64,000 bases of DNA from an uncultured Flavobacteriales bacterium (GTDB lineage Bacteria; Bacteroidota; Bacteroidia; Flavobacteriales_D; Crocinitomicaceae), in the NCBI GenBank assembly GCA_937973685.1, contig CALJKJ010000029.1, forward strand, positions 8,003-72,002. Direction: 5' to 3'. This document shows positions 8,184 through 17,400 of the stretch, one piece after another. How positions within the stretch are numbered: the stretch's first letter is position 1; each line of letters begins with the position of its first letter. The position numbers and the translations under genes were made by a program. The notes beneath the pieces were generated by a model. That model saw nothing but the letters and a program-made list of their open reading frames with translations, was not told the DNA's origin and did not search any database.

Positions 8184-10082
8184 TTATGATGCTTTTTCGA
8201 TCTGTTCTTCTTCACTTTCATCTTCAGTTGTTGCTTTTGCAATTGCTTCCGTATCTTTCACAACACGTAAATTTTCAATGATGAAATCTTGTCTTTCCGG
8301 CGTATTTTTCCCCATGAAATAGGATAAAATCGTTTCAATTGATGCATCTTTCGTTAAGAAAACAGGTTCTAAACGAATATCTGCTCCAATAAAATGTTTG
8401 AATTCATCGGGGGAAATCTCACCCAAACCTTTGAATCGTGTTATTTCTGGATTTTTTCCTAATTCGGCAATGGCATTAATGCGTTCATCTTCTGAGTAGC
8501 AATAAATCGTTTTCTTTTTATTTCGCACTCGGAACAATGGAGTTTGCAACACATAAACGTGATTACGCTTCACTAAATCGGGGAAAAACTGCAAAAAGAA
8601 TGTCAACAACAACATACGGATGTGCATTCCATCGACATCGGCATCGGTTGCGATAACAATTTTATTGTAGCGCAGGTTATCCATGTCATCTTCGATGTCG
8701 AGCGCAGCTTGGATTAAGTTGAATTCTTCGTTTTCGTAAACGATTTTCTTGGTTAAACCATAACAATTCAACGGTTTACCACGTAATGAAAAGACAGCTT
8801 GTGTGTTAACATCACGTGATTTAGTAATGGAACCACTCGCTGAATCTCCCTCGGTAATAAATAGTGTTGAATTTTCACGTTTATCATCTTTCAAGTCCGT
8901 TAAATGTGTCCGGCAATCGCGCAATTTTTTATTGTGCAAACTCGATTTTTTGGCGCGATCACGAGCTAATTTTCGAATACCGGATAATTCTTTTCGTTCG
9001 CGCTCCGATTGCTTGATTTTCTTTTCCAAAGTATCAGCCACATCTGGATGACGGTGCAAATAATTATCTAATTTATCTTTTAGGAAATCATTGATAAACG
9101 CACGCATCGATTTTCCACCTGGTTCAATTTCTTGCGAACCAAGTTTCGTTTTCGTTTGCGATTCAAATACTGGTTCAATTACTTTCACTGCAATTGCAGC
9201 AACAATCGACTGACGAATATCTGAAGCATCGTAATCTTTTTTATAAAAATCACGAATCACTTTTGCAATCGATTCACGAAATGCACTTTGATGCGTACCA
9301 CCTTGTGTCGTGTGCTGACCATTTACAAACGAATAATAATCTTCTCCGTATGTTTTACCATGTGTGAAAGCAACTTCGATATCTTCGTCTTCTAAGTGAA
9401 TTATTGGGTACAATGGATCACCATCCATGTTGTCTTCCAATAAATCTTTTAACCCATCTTTGGATTGGTATTTTTCACCGTTAAAATAAATAGCCAATCC
9501 TCTATTCAAGTAACAATAGTTCCAGAACATCTTAATCAAATAAGGCATTCTGTAGCTGAATTTTTTAAAGATTTGTTCGTCAGCTATGAATTCAAAATAG
9601 GTTCCGTTTGGTTCGTCTGTTGTCACCAATGGTTTGTCCTCAACAACTTCACCACGGCAAAAAACCGCTTCTTTTTTCTGACCATCACGAACAGAATACA
9701 CCATGAAATATTCACTCAAAGCATTTACTGCCTTTGTACCTACTCCATTTAATCCAACAGATTTTTTAAACGCTTTAGAATCGTATTTTCCGCCCGTGTT
9801 AATTTGAGAAACACAATCAATTACTTTTCCTAAAGGAATACCTCGACCATAATCGCGAACTGAGACTTTACCGTCTTTCACTTTCACGTCAATCTTCTTA
9901 CCGTTTCCCATCACAAATTCATCGATTGAATTATCGACGATTTCTTTAACAAGAATGTAAATACCATCGTCAGCAGAAGAACCATCCCCTAACTTCCCGA
10001 TGTACATACCAGGTCGCAGACGAATGTGCTCTTTCCAGTCGAGGGAGCGAATATTATCTTCCGTATATTGATTTTCAGCCAT
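8184..10082 (-). CDS. parE: Topoisomerase IV subunit B
   Basis: ATPase subunit of topoisomerase IV. The GHKL ATP site has EIVDNSIDEF near residue 50, DYGRGIP near 80 and GLNGVGTKAVNALS near 110. The TOPRIM domain has FITEGDSASGS near 415 and ATDADVDGMHIR near 490. At 632 residues it is the short form without the GyrB insertion. It is first in a two-gene operon with parC. A -7 element lies 24-31 bases upstream of the ATG. Confidence 0.93.
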   Translation of the reverse strand: MAENQYTEDNIRSLDWKEHIRLRPGMYIGKLGDGSSADDGIYILVKEIVDNSIDEFVMGNGKKIDVKVKDGKVSVRDYGRGIPLGKVIDCVSQINTGGKYDSKAFKKSVGLNGVGTKAVNALSEYFMVYSVRDGQKKEAVFCRGEVVEDKPLVTTDEPNGTYFEFIADEQIFKKFSYRMPYLIKMFWNYCYLNRGLAIYFNGEKYQSKDGLKDLLEDNMDGDPLYPIIHLEDEDIEVAFTHGKTYGEDYYSFVNGQHTTQGGTHQSAFRESIAKVIRDFYKKDYDASDIRQSIVAAIAVKVIEPVFESQTKTKLGSQEIEPGGKSMRAFINDFLKDKLDNYLHRHPDVADTLEKKIKQSERERKELSGIRKLARDRAKKSSLHNKKLRDCRTHLTDLKDDKRENSTLFITEGDSASGSITKSRDVNTQAVFSLRGKPLNCYGLTKKIVYENEEFNLIQAALDIEDDMDNLRYNKIVIATDADVDGMHIRMLLLTFFLQFFPDLVKRNHVYVLQTPLFRVRNKKKTIYCYSEDERINAIAELGKNPEITRFKGLGEISPDEFKHFIGADIRLEPVFLTKDASIETILSYFMGKNTPERQDFIIENLRVVKDTEAIAKATTEDESEEEQIEKAS

Positions 10083-10105
10083 AGCTTTTCTTTCCGTGTA
10101 ATCTT

Positions 10106-10113
10106 CAAAGATA
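10106..10113 (-). promoter_or_regulatory. -7 promoter element for parE-parC
   Basis: TATCTTTG on the minus strand, exact consensus, about 24 bases upstream of the parE ATG. Confidence 0.6.
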
Positions 10114-10184
10114 TAATGTAAGCAGCATCAAAATCACATCAACGACAGAGAGTTATGAACTGTTAGCCGTTAATTTTGATTGAC

Positions 10185-11204
10185 TTACATTTTTTTAAGT
10201 TTTTCATCGCGTTTCAGCCAACCTTTTCGCCAAAATATAACGAGCAAAATAATGCTTATGAACAGCATAAGTATCCAGGCGAAGAGGTAACCGTATTTCC
10301 ATTTCAACTCTGGCATAAATTCAAAATTCATCCCATAAACACCAACTAAAAAAGTTAAGGGAATAAATATTGCACTAGTCACAGTCAATACTTTCATGAT
10401 TTCATTCATTCGTTGACCTTGACTTGCAAAATACAAATTAGCAACCCCTTCTAACATTTTAGTTTGCGCATCAATCTCATCGATTAAACTTGCACACGTG
10501 TCTTTTAATTCGATAAAATAATTTTTATGCTCATCGACAATTAATTTGTTTTCAATCCGGTCGATTTGCATCAATAATTCTTTCATTGGAAAGACTGTTT
10601 TTCGCAGATCAACTAATTTACGTTTTTCCCATTCGACTTTTTTCAACATAGCCGAATGAGGATGACGAAGCACATCATTATCAAGCACCGTAATTGTATC
10701 ACTGATACTTTCAATCACTTCGATGTAATTATCAATAATCGCTTCTAGCAGGCGGTACAATAAAAAGTCAGGACCTTTGAACCGAATTTTACCTCGGGCA
10801 TTTTCTATCCGATCCCTCACCTCCGGAAAATGATCAGAGGAGCGCTCTTGAAAAGAAATTAAAAAATTATCACCTATAACAAAACTTATTTTATCCTTTT
10901 TCAATTCAAAATTTGAGGGATCTTTTATCAAAGCACTTTGAATGGAGAAAAAAACATAATCTGCATATTCTTCAATTCGTGGACGTTTTGTCCCTGTGAA
11001 AATTGATTCGACAATTAATTTATCAATCGAAAGATTTTCACATATTTTGGAAATATCTGATTTATCGACCAACGAATGGAAGTTGAGCCACAATGTTTTA
11101 TCAGTATGAGCTTTCGGATTAAAATTAGCAACAAAAAACCGTTCGTTATTTTTTATAACATCGTATGAACTTTCATCATAACTATAAAGTTGTACTGTTT
11201 TCAT
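10185..11204 (-). CDS. corA: CorA-type Mg2+/Co2+ channel
   Basis: Pentameric inner membrane divalent cation channel. The first 270 residues form the soluble alpha/beta and long-helix domain. Two C-terminal transmembrane helices follow (about 275-295 and 305-327), with the pore motif YGMNFEFMPE between them, which is the CorA GMN signature. The positively charged tail fits the family. Its ATG follows the stop codon of the arginase-family gene with no gap, so it is the last gene of a three-gene operon. The link between its neighbours and Mg transport is not obvious. Confidence 0.92.
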   Translation of the reverse strand: MKTVQLYSYDESSYDVIKNNERFFVANFNPKAHTDKTLWLNFHSLVDKSDISKICENLSIDKLIVESIFTGTKRPRIEEYADYVFFSIQSALIKDPSNFELKKDKISFVIGDNFLISFQERSSDHFPEVRDRIENARGKIRFKGPDFLLYRLLEAIIDNYIEVIESISDTITVLDNDVLRHPHSAMLKKVEWEKRKLVDLRKTVFPMKELLMQIDRIENKLIVDEHKNYFIELKDTCASLIDEIDAQTKMLEGVANLYFASQGQRMNEIMKVLTVTSAIFIPLTFLVGVYGMNFEFMPELKWKYGYLFAWILMLFISIILLVIFWRKGWLKRDEKLKKM

Positions 11205-12188
11205 TTAAGCGTTTTTTGACTGATGAACCTTTATAAAATCACTTACTAAATAAGCCAACGTTTTGCCGACAATTTTTTCGTCTAATTCGTTTTTAGGTGC
11301 CGCTTCTGGCAAATGTAAGTATGCTACTTTCTTATTGCATGCCATTTTACGAATATACATCCGAGCTTGATCGACAGTGACCCCAGAAGGTGTAAATGCA
11401 CTCGCAGGCATGAAAGCAATCGCATCCAAATCTAACTCCACTCCAGTAAGTGTTCCCATCGAATCTGATGCTACTTGATTAACATCAATTTCAAATTGCG
11501 ACAAGCTATCCAACCATGATTCGAAATAAAAGACAGTTGCCTGCATCTCAGTCAAATAATCCAGTATTGCTTCGTTATTGTACGATTCATGCAATCCTAA
11601 AACTGTGTATTTTTTTATAAAACCCGCAGAAAATGCTGCAGAAAAAGGATTACCAGAATGACGAAACGTTACTGCGCGTGTATCAGCATGCGGATCTAAG
11701 TTAACAACGCTTACAGCTTGTTCTGCAACACTAGCAACACTTTTAATCAAACCAAAAGCATTGTTGTGACCGCCTCCAATTACAATTGGAATCCCTCCAT
11801 TTTCAATCACTTCTGTTGCCCAACGCGCAATTAACTCATCCAAGTCTTCAATCATCCCAACAACTGCTTGTTGTTCGTTAATTAACGAAATCGTTCCGTG
11901 AATTGCTATTTCCTCTCCTCGAATAAAACGATTCGCTTGTAATCCTAAAAAGCGATTGATGAAAGCGCGAAAACCATTTTTAGCTCCGCTTAAACCGCCG
12001 TTTAATTGCGGACCAACATCCTCTTGTACTCCTAACACATGATAACGACACTGTTTCCAATCATCAGCATCCGATCGAAAAACAACGCGTTCACCTAACT
12101 TTAATTCACCAGCACGAAGCGCAAATTGATACAATTCAGCCGAAATATCTGGAAAAGTTAATTCAAAGTAATCCGTCTTTTTTTTCAT
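11205..12188 (-). CDS. Arginase/agmatinase/formimidoylglutamase family hydrolase
   Basis: Binuclear Mn hydrolase of the ureohydrolase fold, acting on a guanidino or formimidoyl amino acid. Metal ligands are visible: GGGHNNA near residue 138, the D-x-H-x-D set in DPHADTR near 168, and the D-x-D set in ELDLDA near 252. At about 327 residues it fits formimidoylglutamase (HutG-like), which I favour on family appearance, but no histidine-utilisation genes are nearby. I use the ATG at 12188; an in-frame TTG at 12197 is less likely. It overlaps the end of the upstream thioesterase gene by 26 bases, implying coupled translation. Confidence 0.8.
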   Translation of the reverse strand: MKKKTDYFELTFPDISAELYQFALRAGELKLGERVVFRSDADDWKQCRYHVLGVQEDVGPQLNGGLSGAKNGFRAFINRFLGLQANRFIRGEEIAIHGTISLINEQQAVVGMIEDLDELIARWATEVIENGGIPIVIGGGHNNAFGLIKSVASVAEQAVSVVNLDPHADTRAVTFRHSGNPFSAAFSAGFIKKYTVLGLHESYNNEAILDYLTEMQATVFYFESWLDSLSQFEIDVNQVASDSMGTLTGVELDLDAIAFMPASAFTPSGVTVDQARMYIRKMACNKKVAYLHLPEAAPKNELDEKIVGKTLAYLVSDFIKVHQSKNA

Positions 12189-12594
12189 ATTGCTCAATTA
12201 GGTTAAGAAAAGCTTTTGTTGGTGGAATTGGGCGCATTGTTGCTTTGTTAACAAAAACCAAGGTTGTTTTTCCAACACACACCTTCTCGTGTTTTTCATT
12301 TGTAATTACATATTCAAAGAAAATTCGCGGACCTTTTACTCCAACTATTGTTGTTTCGATTGTTAATTCATCGTCGTAAAAAGCAGGAGATAAATAATCA
12401 ATTTCAAAATGACTCACTGGTAACATGACACCATCAAGTTCTAATTGTTTGTAACTCAAATTTAGCGCTCGAAGCGCTTCCACTCTTCCCACCTCAAAAT
12501 AAGTGGCATAATTACCATAATAACAATACCCCATTTGATCGGTTTCGCCGTAACGAACACGGACTTTTGTAGCATGAGAATAATTACAAATCAT
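12163..12594 (-). CDS. Acyl-CoA thioesterase, hotdog fold (4-hydroxybenzoyl-CoA thioesterase/YbgC type)
   Basis: Small cytosolic hotdog-fold thioesterase of about 143 residues. The family signature VRYGETDQMGYCYYGNYATYF lies near the N-terminus with the catalytic Asp in ETDQMG, followed by EVGRVEALR. I chose the ATG at 12594, which puts the signature at the usual distance; an upstream ATG at 12636 would add 14 residues unlike the family. It is first in an operon with the arginase-family gene and corA. The substrate is unknown; a housekeeping role on short acyl-CoAs is the usual assumption. Confidence 0.85.
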   Translation of the reverse strand: MICNYSHATKVRVRYGETDQMGYCYYGNYATYFEVGRVEALRALNLSYKQLELDGVMLPVSHFEIDYLSPAFYDDELTIETTIVGVKGPRIFFEYVITNEKHEKVCVGKTTLVFVNKATMRPIPPTKAFLNLIEQYEKKDGLL

Positions 12595-12937
12595 ATCATC
12601 AAGTTTTAAACAAAAATGGCAACTATTTTCAACCAAAACACGTATCTTTGAAAAAAGTTATTGTCATTTTTTACACGTGATTTTTAAAAGAAAAATGGTT
12701 TAAAAAATATTTTAACTCGATAATCAAGTAACCATTGTGTTTTTACGAAATCATTTAAAGTATAACTTTACATGAAGTAAAACTTTTTTAATAATCAACC
12801 CCTATTCGATTTTTTTTTTAACTTTTTTATGAGAATATTTGTATCACTCAAAAAAAATGGTGCTAACCTCTGCTTTTTGAGTGTATTACGAAGGAAAAAA
12901 TTTATTAACACATACACAACAATAAAACATCTACTAA
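12595..12937. other. AT-rich dnaA upstream region
   Basis: About 340 bases without a gene. It holds a plus-strand -7 element at 12643-12650, poly-T and poly-A runs, a 10-bp inverted repeat (CACTCAAAAA at 12845-12854, TTTTTGAGTG at 12874-12883) and one weak DnaA-box-like site TTATTAACA at 12902-12910, which differs from TTATCCACA at two positions. I see no cluster of DnaA boxes, so an origin here is not supported. It is more likely the regulatory leader of dnaA. Confidence 0.5.
12643..12650 (+). promoter_or_regulatory. Possible distal -7 element for dnaA
   Basis: TATCTTTG, exact consensus, about 290 bases upstream of dnaA. If used, it gives a long leader that contains the inverted repeat at 12845-12883. 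No better match lies closer; 12833-12840 has one mismatch (AATATTTG). Confidence 0.35.
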
Positions 12938-14368
12938 ATGAGTGCAAACCATGACTCCATTTGGAATTCTTGTCTAAAAGTCATCAAAGACAATTTACCA
13001 CTTCAAGCCTACAAAACATGGTTTGAACCCATTGTCCCTGTTCGACTTGAGAATAGTATCTTAACGATTCAGGTACCTTCACACTTTTTTTACGAGTGGT
13101 TAGAAGAGCATTACATAACTTTACTGAAGAAAGTAATTAAAAAAGAAATTGGACCTGAGGGTCAACTTGAATACAGCATTGTAATGGAGAATTCTGCAAA
13201 CAATTCTAATCCTTACACTGTTAAGTTGCCAGCATCAAACAGAAAAGCGTTGAAAAACGATCCTGTGAACATGCCAATCAACATTAGTGAAAATCCAATT
13301 CGCAACCCTTTCATTATCCCAGGATTGAAAAAAGTAAATGTTGATTCAAATTTGAATCCAGCGTATTCTTTTGAAAACTTTGTGGAAGGTGATTGCAACC
13401 GTTTGGCGCGTTCAGCTGGTTATGCCGTAGCAAACAAGCCTGGAGGAACAGCATTTAATCCACTATTAATTTACGGTGGTGTTGGTCTTGGAAAAACTCA
13501 CTTAGCGCATGCTATCGGAATTGGTGTTAAAAACCAAAGTCCTAACAAAACAGTTTTGTATGTAAGTTCTGAAAAATTTGCACACCAATTCATCGATGCA
13601 GTTCGTAACCAAACAACGAACGATTTCATTCATTTTTATCAAATGATTGATGTTTTAATCATTGATGATGTTCAATTTTTCTCAGGAAAAGAAAAAACAC
13701 AAGATGTTTTCTTCCATATTTTCAATCACTTGCACCAAAATGGTAAACAAATCATTTTGACTTCTGACAAACCGCCAGTAGAAATGCAAGGAATGGAGCA
13801 ACGTTTACTTTCTCGTTTCAAATGGGGATTGTCAGCGGATTTATCTTCACCTGACTTGGAGACGCGTATTGCTATCATGGAAAAGAAAATGTACGGAAAC
13901 GGTATCGAGTTACCGCGTGAAGTAGTTGAGTATTTAGCTTACAGTATAAATACAAATATCCGTGAAATGGAAGGTGCGATGACTTCCTTATTGGCACAAG
14001 CATCGTTGAACAAAAAAGCAATCACATTAGAACTTGCGAAGCAAATGATTGACAAATTTGTCAAAAACACTGCTCGTGAAGTCTCTATCGATTATATCCA
14101 AAAAGTTGTTTGCGATTACTTCGATTTACCAATAGAAATGTTGAAATCGAAAACACGTAAACGCGAAGTGGTTCAAGCTCGTCAAATCTCGATGTACTTC
14201 TCTAAAAAGATGACAAAATCATCGTTAGCAAGTATTGGAGCGCATTGCGGAGGAAAAGATCACGCTACTGTACTTCACGCTTGTCGAACAGTCATGAACT
14301 TATCTGAAACTGACAAACAGTTCCGTGTTTATCTAGAAGACTTAGAAAAAAAGTTAACGATACAATAA
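12938..14368 (+). CDS. dnaA: Chromosomal replication initiator DnaA
   Basis: AAA+ protein that binds DnaA boxes and opens the origin. All four domains are visible: domain I (about 1-85, IWNSCLKVIKDNLPLQAYKTWF), a short linker, and the AAA+ domain with Walker A GGVGLGKTHLAHAIG near 183 and Walker B LIIDDVQFF near 245. The C-terminal DNA-binding domain carries GGKDHATVLHACRTV near 445. At 476 residues it has normal length. It is monocistronic: a strong terminator follows directly. Confidence 0.98.
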   Translation: MSANHDSIWNSCLKVIKDNLPLQAYKTWFEPIVPVRLENSILTIQVPSHFFYEWLEEHYITLLKKVIKKEIGPEGQLEYSIVMENSANNSNPYTVKLPASNRKALKNDPVNMPINISENPIRNPFIIPGLKKVNVDSNLNPAYSFENFVEGDCNRLARSAGYAVANKPGGTAFNPLLIYGGVGLGKTHLAHAIGIGVKNQSPNKTVLYVSSEKFAHQFIDAVRNQTTNDFIHFYQMIDVLIIDDVQFFSGKEKTQDVFFHIFNHLHQNGKQIILTSDKPPVEMQGMEQRLLSRFKWGLSADLSSPDLETRIAIMEKKMYGNGIELPREVVEYLAYSINTNIREMEGAMTSLLAQASLNKKAITLELAKQMIDKFVKNTAREVSIDYIQKVVCDYFDLPIEMLKSKTRKREVVQARQISMYFSKKMTKSSLASIGAHCGGKDHATVLHACRTVMNLSETDKQFRVYLEDLEKKLTIQ

Positions 14369-14372
14369 AACG

Positions 14373-14402
14373 AAGGTCCGCAAATAGCGGACTTTTTTTT
14401 TG
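14373..14402 (+). terminator. dnaA intrinsic terminator
   Basis: The stem GTCCGC-AAATA-GCGGAC (14376-14392) is followed by ten T, five bases after the dnaA stop. Confidence 0.88.
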
Positions 14403-14415
14403 TTAATTTTGACCC

Positions 14416-15051
14416 GTGGAGCAAGCGTCCAAATATCGAACAATCGAAAGCATCAGTGAAGGTTTTTACAAAGAAAAAGGTTCTAAGTTCTTTGCCTTTG
14501 CTGTTCCTTGTAAAACAGAATTGGACGCAAAAACAGTTATCAACGACCTTCGTAAAAAACACCATCAAGCTGTTCACGTCTGTAGTGCTTTCCGTTTTGG
14601 TAGCGATAAAAAACTGGCGCGTTCAAGTGACGACGGCGAACCGTCCAATTCAGCTGGACCTCCAATATTAGGACAAATACAATCGTTTGATTTAACCAAT
14701 ATTCTCATCGCCGTGGTTCGTTATTATGGTGGAACAAATTTGGGTGTTGGTGGACTCATCAACGCATATCGAACAGCAGCAAAAGAAGCATTATCGATTG
14801 CAACGATTATCGAAAAAGAAGACGATCAATTGATTGAATTACATTTTAATTACGCAGCTGTTCCAATTGTTATGGCATGGATTAAACAATTTCAACTAAC
14901 TATTGCACAACAAGATTTCAACTTGTCTTGTAGCATGCAACTTGTTGTTCCTATCTCAGAAAAAAACTTCGCACTTAAAATTAGTGCGCACAACGAATTA
15001 GCTTCGGCTGACTTACAAATTGAACTTATTAATCATGGAATTATCGACTAA
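14416..15051 (+). CDS. IMPACT/YigZ family protein
   Basis: Member of the YigZ/IMPACT family, small proteins linked to translation control in eukaryotes and of unclear role in bacteria. The diagnostic core KGSKFFAFAVPC near residue 20 and DDGEPSNSAGPPIL near 75, followed by VVRYYGGTNLGVGGLINAYR near 97, is complete. The second half fits the DUF1949 C-terminal domain. It starts with GTG at 14416, 14 bases after the dnaA terminator; no in-frame ATG fits the family N-terminus. The next gene's ATG (15035) overlaps its end by 17 bases. Confidence 0.9.
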   Translation: MEQASKYRTIESISEGFYKEKGSKFFAFAVPCKTELDAKTVINDLRKKHHQAVHVCSAFRFGSDKKLARSSDDGEPSNSAGPPILGQIQSFDLTNILIAVVRYYGGTNLGVGGLINAYRTAAKEALSIATIIEKEDDQLIELHFNYAAVPIVMAWIKQFQLTIAQQDFNLSCSMQLVVPISEKNFALKISAHNELASADLQIELINHGIID

Positions 15052-15973
15052 TTTTCTACAACAACTTATAGCAGTACAAGGTGTTTCAAGTGATGAATCA
15101 CGCATCAAATCATTTATCATTGACTACATCCAAACGCATGAAAGTGAATTTGCAGTAAAACCTGTCATTTATTCAGGGGACGAACTTCACGATGCCTTCA
15201 TTGTTGTATTTGGGGAACCTAAAACTGCAATTTATGCGCATACCGATACGATCGGTTACTCGGTTGGCTATGAAAACGAACTCATCAAAGTTGGCGGACC
15301 AAGAATCATTGATGGAACAAAACTCGTTGGAAAAGACCGTTCAGGAGATGTAGCGGGTGAATTGATGGTGTTTGAATCGGATGAAGACGGGAGTAAAAGC
15401 ATTCAATTAATTGCAGAAAATAGTGTTGATCGTGGAACATTACTTTCATTCGCTCCAAATTTCAGGGAAACTGAAATTGCTATCCAATCGCCCTACATGG
15501 ACAATCGCTTGGGTGTTTTTGTTGCGCTAGAAGTTGCGAAGACTCTTGAAAATGGAGCGCTTGTTTTTTCCACTTACGAAGAACACGGCGGAAATTCAGT
15601 CAGTGCATGTGCACGTTTTTTACACGATAAATACAAGGTGAAACAAGCGTTGATTTGTGACATAACATGGGTAACTCATGGTGTTGTTCATGGTGAAGGT
15701 GTTGCGATATCGTTACGAGACAGTATGTTACCACGCAAATCCTACATCGATAGAATTGTAGCTATTGCTGAAAAAGCAAACATACCTTTTCAATTAGAAG
15801 TAGAATCGGCTGGCGGAAGTGACGGTTCAACCTTGCAGAAATCGGAACTGCTGATTGATTGGTGTTTTATCGGAGCGCCAGAAGATAATGTGCACACTCC
15901 AGACGAAATCGTTTATAAAAATGACATCGTTTCAATGATTCAATTGTATCAAATTCTAATGAAGGAATTATAA
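15035..15973 (+). CDS. M42/M20-type metallo-aminopeptidase
   Basis: Zinc-dependent exopeptidase of the M42-like superfamily, about 312 residues. Metal-binding blocks are visible: YAHTDTIGY near residue 67 (His and Asp), MDNRLGVFVALEVA near 155 (bridging Asp), YEEHGGNSVS near 182 (catalytic Glu pair), DITWVTHG near 207 and a late HTPDE near 287. The ATG at 15035 is chosen because the upstream candidate at 15020 adds five residues unlike the family. Translation is probably coupled to the IMPACT-family gene. It converges on the flavoprotein gene with a 6-base overlap at the stops. Its substrate is unknown. Confidence 0.8.
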   Translation: MELSTNFLQQLIAVQGVSSDESRIKSFIIDYIQTHESEFAVKPVIYSGDELHDAFIVVFGEPKTAIYAHTDTIGYSVGYENELIKVGGPRIIDGTKLVGKDRSGDVAGELMVFESDEDGSKSIQLIAENSVDRGTLLSFAPNFRETEIAIQSPYMDNRLGVFVALEVAKTLENGALVFSTYEEHGGNSVSACARFLHDKYKVKQALICDITWVTHGVVHGEGVAISLRDSMLPRKSYIDRIVAIAEKANIPFQLEVESAGGSDGSTLQKSELLIDWCFIGAPEDNVHTPDEIVYKNDIVSMIQLYQILMKEL

Positions 15974-17191
15974 ACCAGTTCTCAAAATCGATTTGCCTGC
16001 GATAAATGCAGTTGTCCATGCTGCTTGGAAATTAAATCCGCCCGTGATTCCATCAATATCCATGGCTTCTCCTGCAAAAAACAATCCGGGAAAACGTTTT
16101 GCTTCCATGGTTTGCACATTAATCTCGTTCAAATCAATTCCTCCTGAGGTTACAAACTCTTCTTTGAACGTTGTTTTACCGGACATGGAATACGTGTCAT
16201 TCACCAAACTTTCGGCCAATTTATTGATTTGTTTCGGACCAATTTCCGACCAACGTTGTTGCTTCGATACGCCAGATTTTTCGAGTATAAACTCCCATAA
16301 ACGCGTTTTTATAGCAAACAAAGGAGTGTTTGCCACAAATTTATTGGAGGTTTTCCACTCAAGTAACGCAGTTGAAACTTCATCTAATTTCAAATCACCT
16401 GTCCAATTGACTAAAATAGTAGCCTGATAATTTTTTTCAGCTAAAATTCGAGCACCATAGGCAGAACATTTTAATACAGCGGGACCGCTCATTCCCCAAT
16501 GCGTGATTAACAATGGTCCTGTTGCGTTCCACTTTTCACCTTGAATTTTGACAGCTGCATTTTCAATGACAATTCCCATCAATTCACGAATGGGTTCGTT
16601 AGGCATGTTAAACGTAAACAACGACGGCAAGGGTTCAATTAGTTTTAAATCAACACCTTGTAAGTTATTGAATCCTGAAATTTTTGGTTGACCTCCAATG
16701 GTGTACAACACTGATTTTGCACGCCACTCCACCTTTTGTGTTTTGACACACCAACCATCAGCTAATTGCTCAACTGTTTCAACACGGTTCTCTGTTAACA
16801 AGCGGATGCCCAATTGTTTCATTTCCGATAAAAAACAAGCAATAATCGTTTCCGAAGAATTGCTGGTTGGAAAATAGCAACCGTCTGGATACAAGGTCAA
16901 AGGGATATTGCGTTCCGCTAACCATTCTTTCATGTTGTTACTTGAAAATTGGTAAAATGCTTTTTTTAGAAATCGTTCGCCTCGCGGATATGCTTTGCTT
17001 AATTCGCTTGGATCAGAAAGTACATTGGTGACATTACATCTTCCGCCTCCAGAAATCCGGACTTTCGCCAACGGTTCTTTTCCACGTTCAAGTACCACAA
17101 TGTTGGCATTCGGAAAATGAATAGCAGCTTGAATAGCACCGAAACAACCAGCTGCGCCAGCACCAATAACAATTACATCTGCTTTTTCCAT
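15968..17191 (-). CDS. FAD-dependent oxidoreductase of the HI0933/YhiN family
   Basis: Flavoprotein of about 407 residues. The Rossmann dinucleotide motif GAGAAGCFGAI lies at residues 11-21, with the family hallmark KVRISGGGRCNVTNV near 43-57. The C-terminal GGIDLNEINVQTMEAKRFPG and GEAMDIDGITGGFNFQAAW complete the FAD site. The family is very common in bacteria, and its physiological substrate is unknown. The -7 element lies only 5 bases upstream of the ATG, so the mRNA may be leaderless. Confidence 0.88.
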   Translation of the reverse strand: MEKADVIVIGAGAAGCFGAIQAAIHFPNANIVVLERGKEPLAKVRISGGGRCNVTNVLSDPSELSKAYPRGERFLKKAFYQFSSNNMKEWLAERNIPLTLYPDGCYFPTSNSSETIIACFLSEMKQLGIRLLTENRVETVEQLADGWCVKTQKVEWRAKSVLYTIGGQPKISGFNNLQGVDLKLIEPLPSLFTFNMPNEPIRELMGIVIENAAVKIQGEKWNATGPLLITHWGMSGPAVLKCSAYGARILAEKNYQATILVNWTGDLKLDEVSTALLEWKTSNKFVANTPLFAIKTRLWEFILEKSGVSKQQRWSEIGPKQINKLAESLVNDTYSMSGKTTFKEEFVTSGGIDLNEINVQTMEAKRFPGLFFAGEAMDIDGITGGFNFQAAWTTAFIAGKSILRTGL

Positions 17192-17195
17192 TCGT

Positions 17196-17203
17196 CAAAA
17201 ATA
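17196..17203 (-). promoter_or_regulatory. -7 element immediately before the YhiN-like gene
   Basis: TATTTTTG on the minus strand, exact consensus. The predicted transcript start coincides with the ATG at 17191. Confidence 0.45.
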
Positions 17204-17377
17204 CGGATACTCACTCGAACTAAAAGAAAAAGACCGGTAAAAATACCAGCCTTCTTCTCTTAACCTGTAGATGTTAATAATTGATCCGTTAGTAATCTTA
17301 ACGCAGAACAATTGAAAAGGTTTCACTTATTGACATAATTTGTAACTTTTATCACATAAAACCATGTTTTGAATGAT

Positions 17378-17385
17378 TAACTTTG
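17378..17385 (+). promoter_or_regulatory. -7 element for the DUF983-crp pair
   Basis: TAACTTTG, exact consensus. It contains the TTG at 17383 that could be mistaken for a start codon; the transcript would begin near 17390, which favours the ATG at 17401. Confidence 0.5.
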
Positions 17386-17400
17386 CTGAAAACAGAAGAT

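Noticed and set aside
12595..12937. Possible origin of replication upstream of dnaA
   Set aside because: AT-rich, but only one DnaA-box-like site with two mismatches and no clustered boxes.
17231..17250. Imperfect hairpin CCGGTA/TACCAG between the YhiN-like and DUF983 genes
   Set aside because: Stem is short with a mismatch, it lies between two divergent genes where a terminator is not needed, and no T tract fits either strand well.
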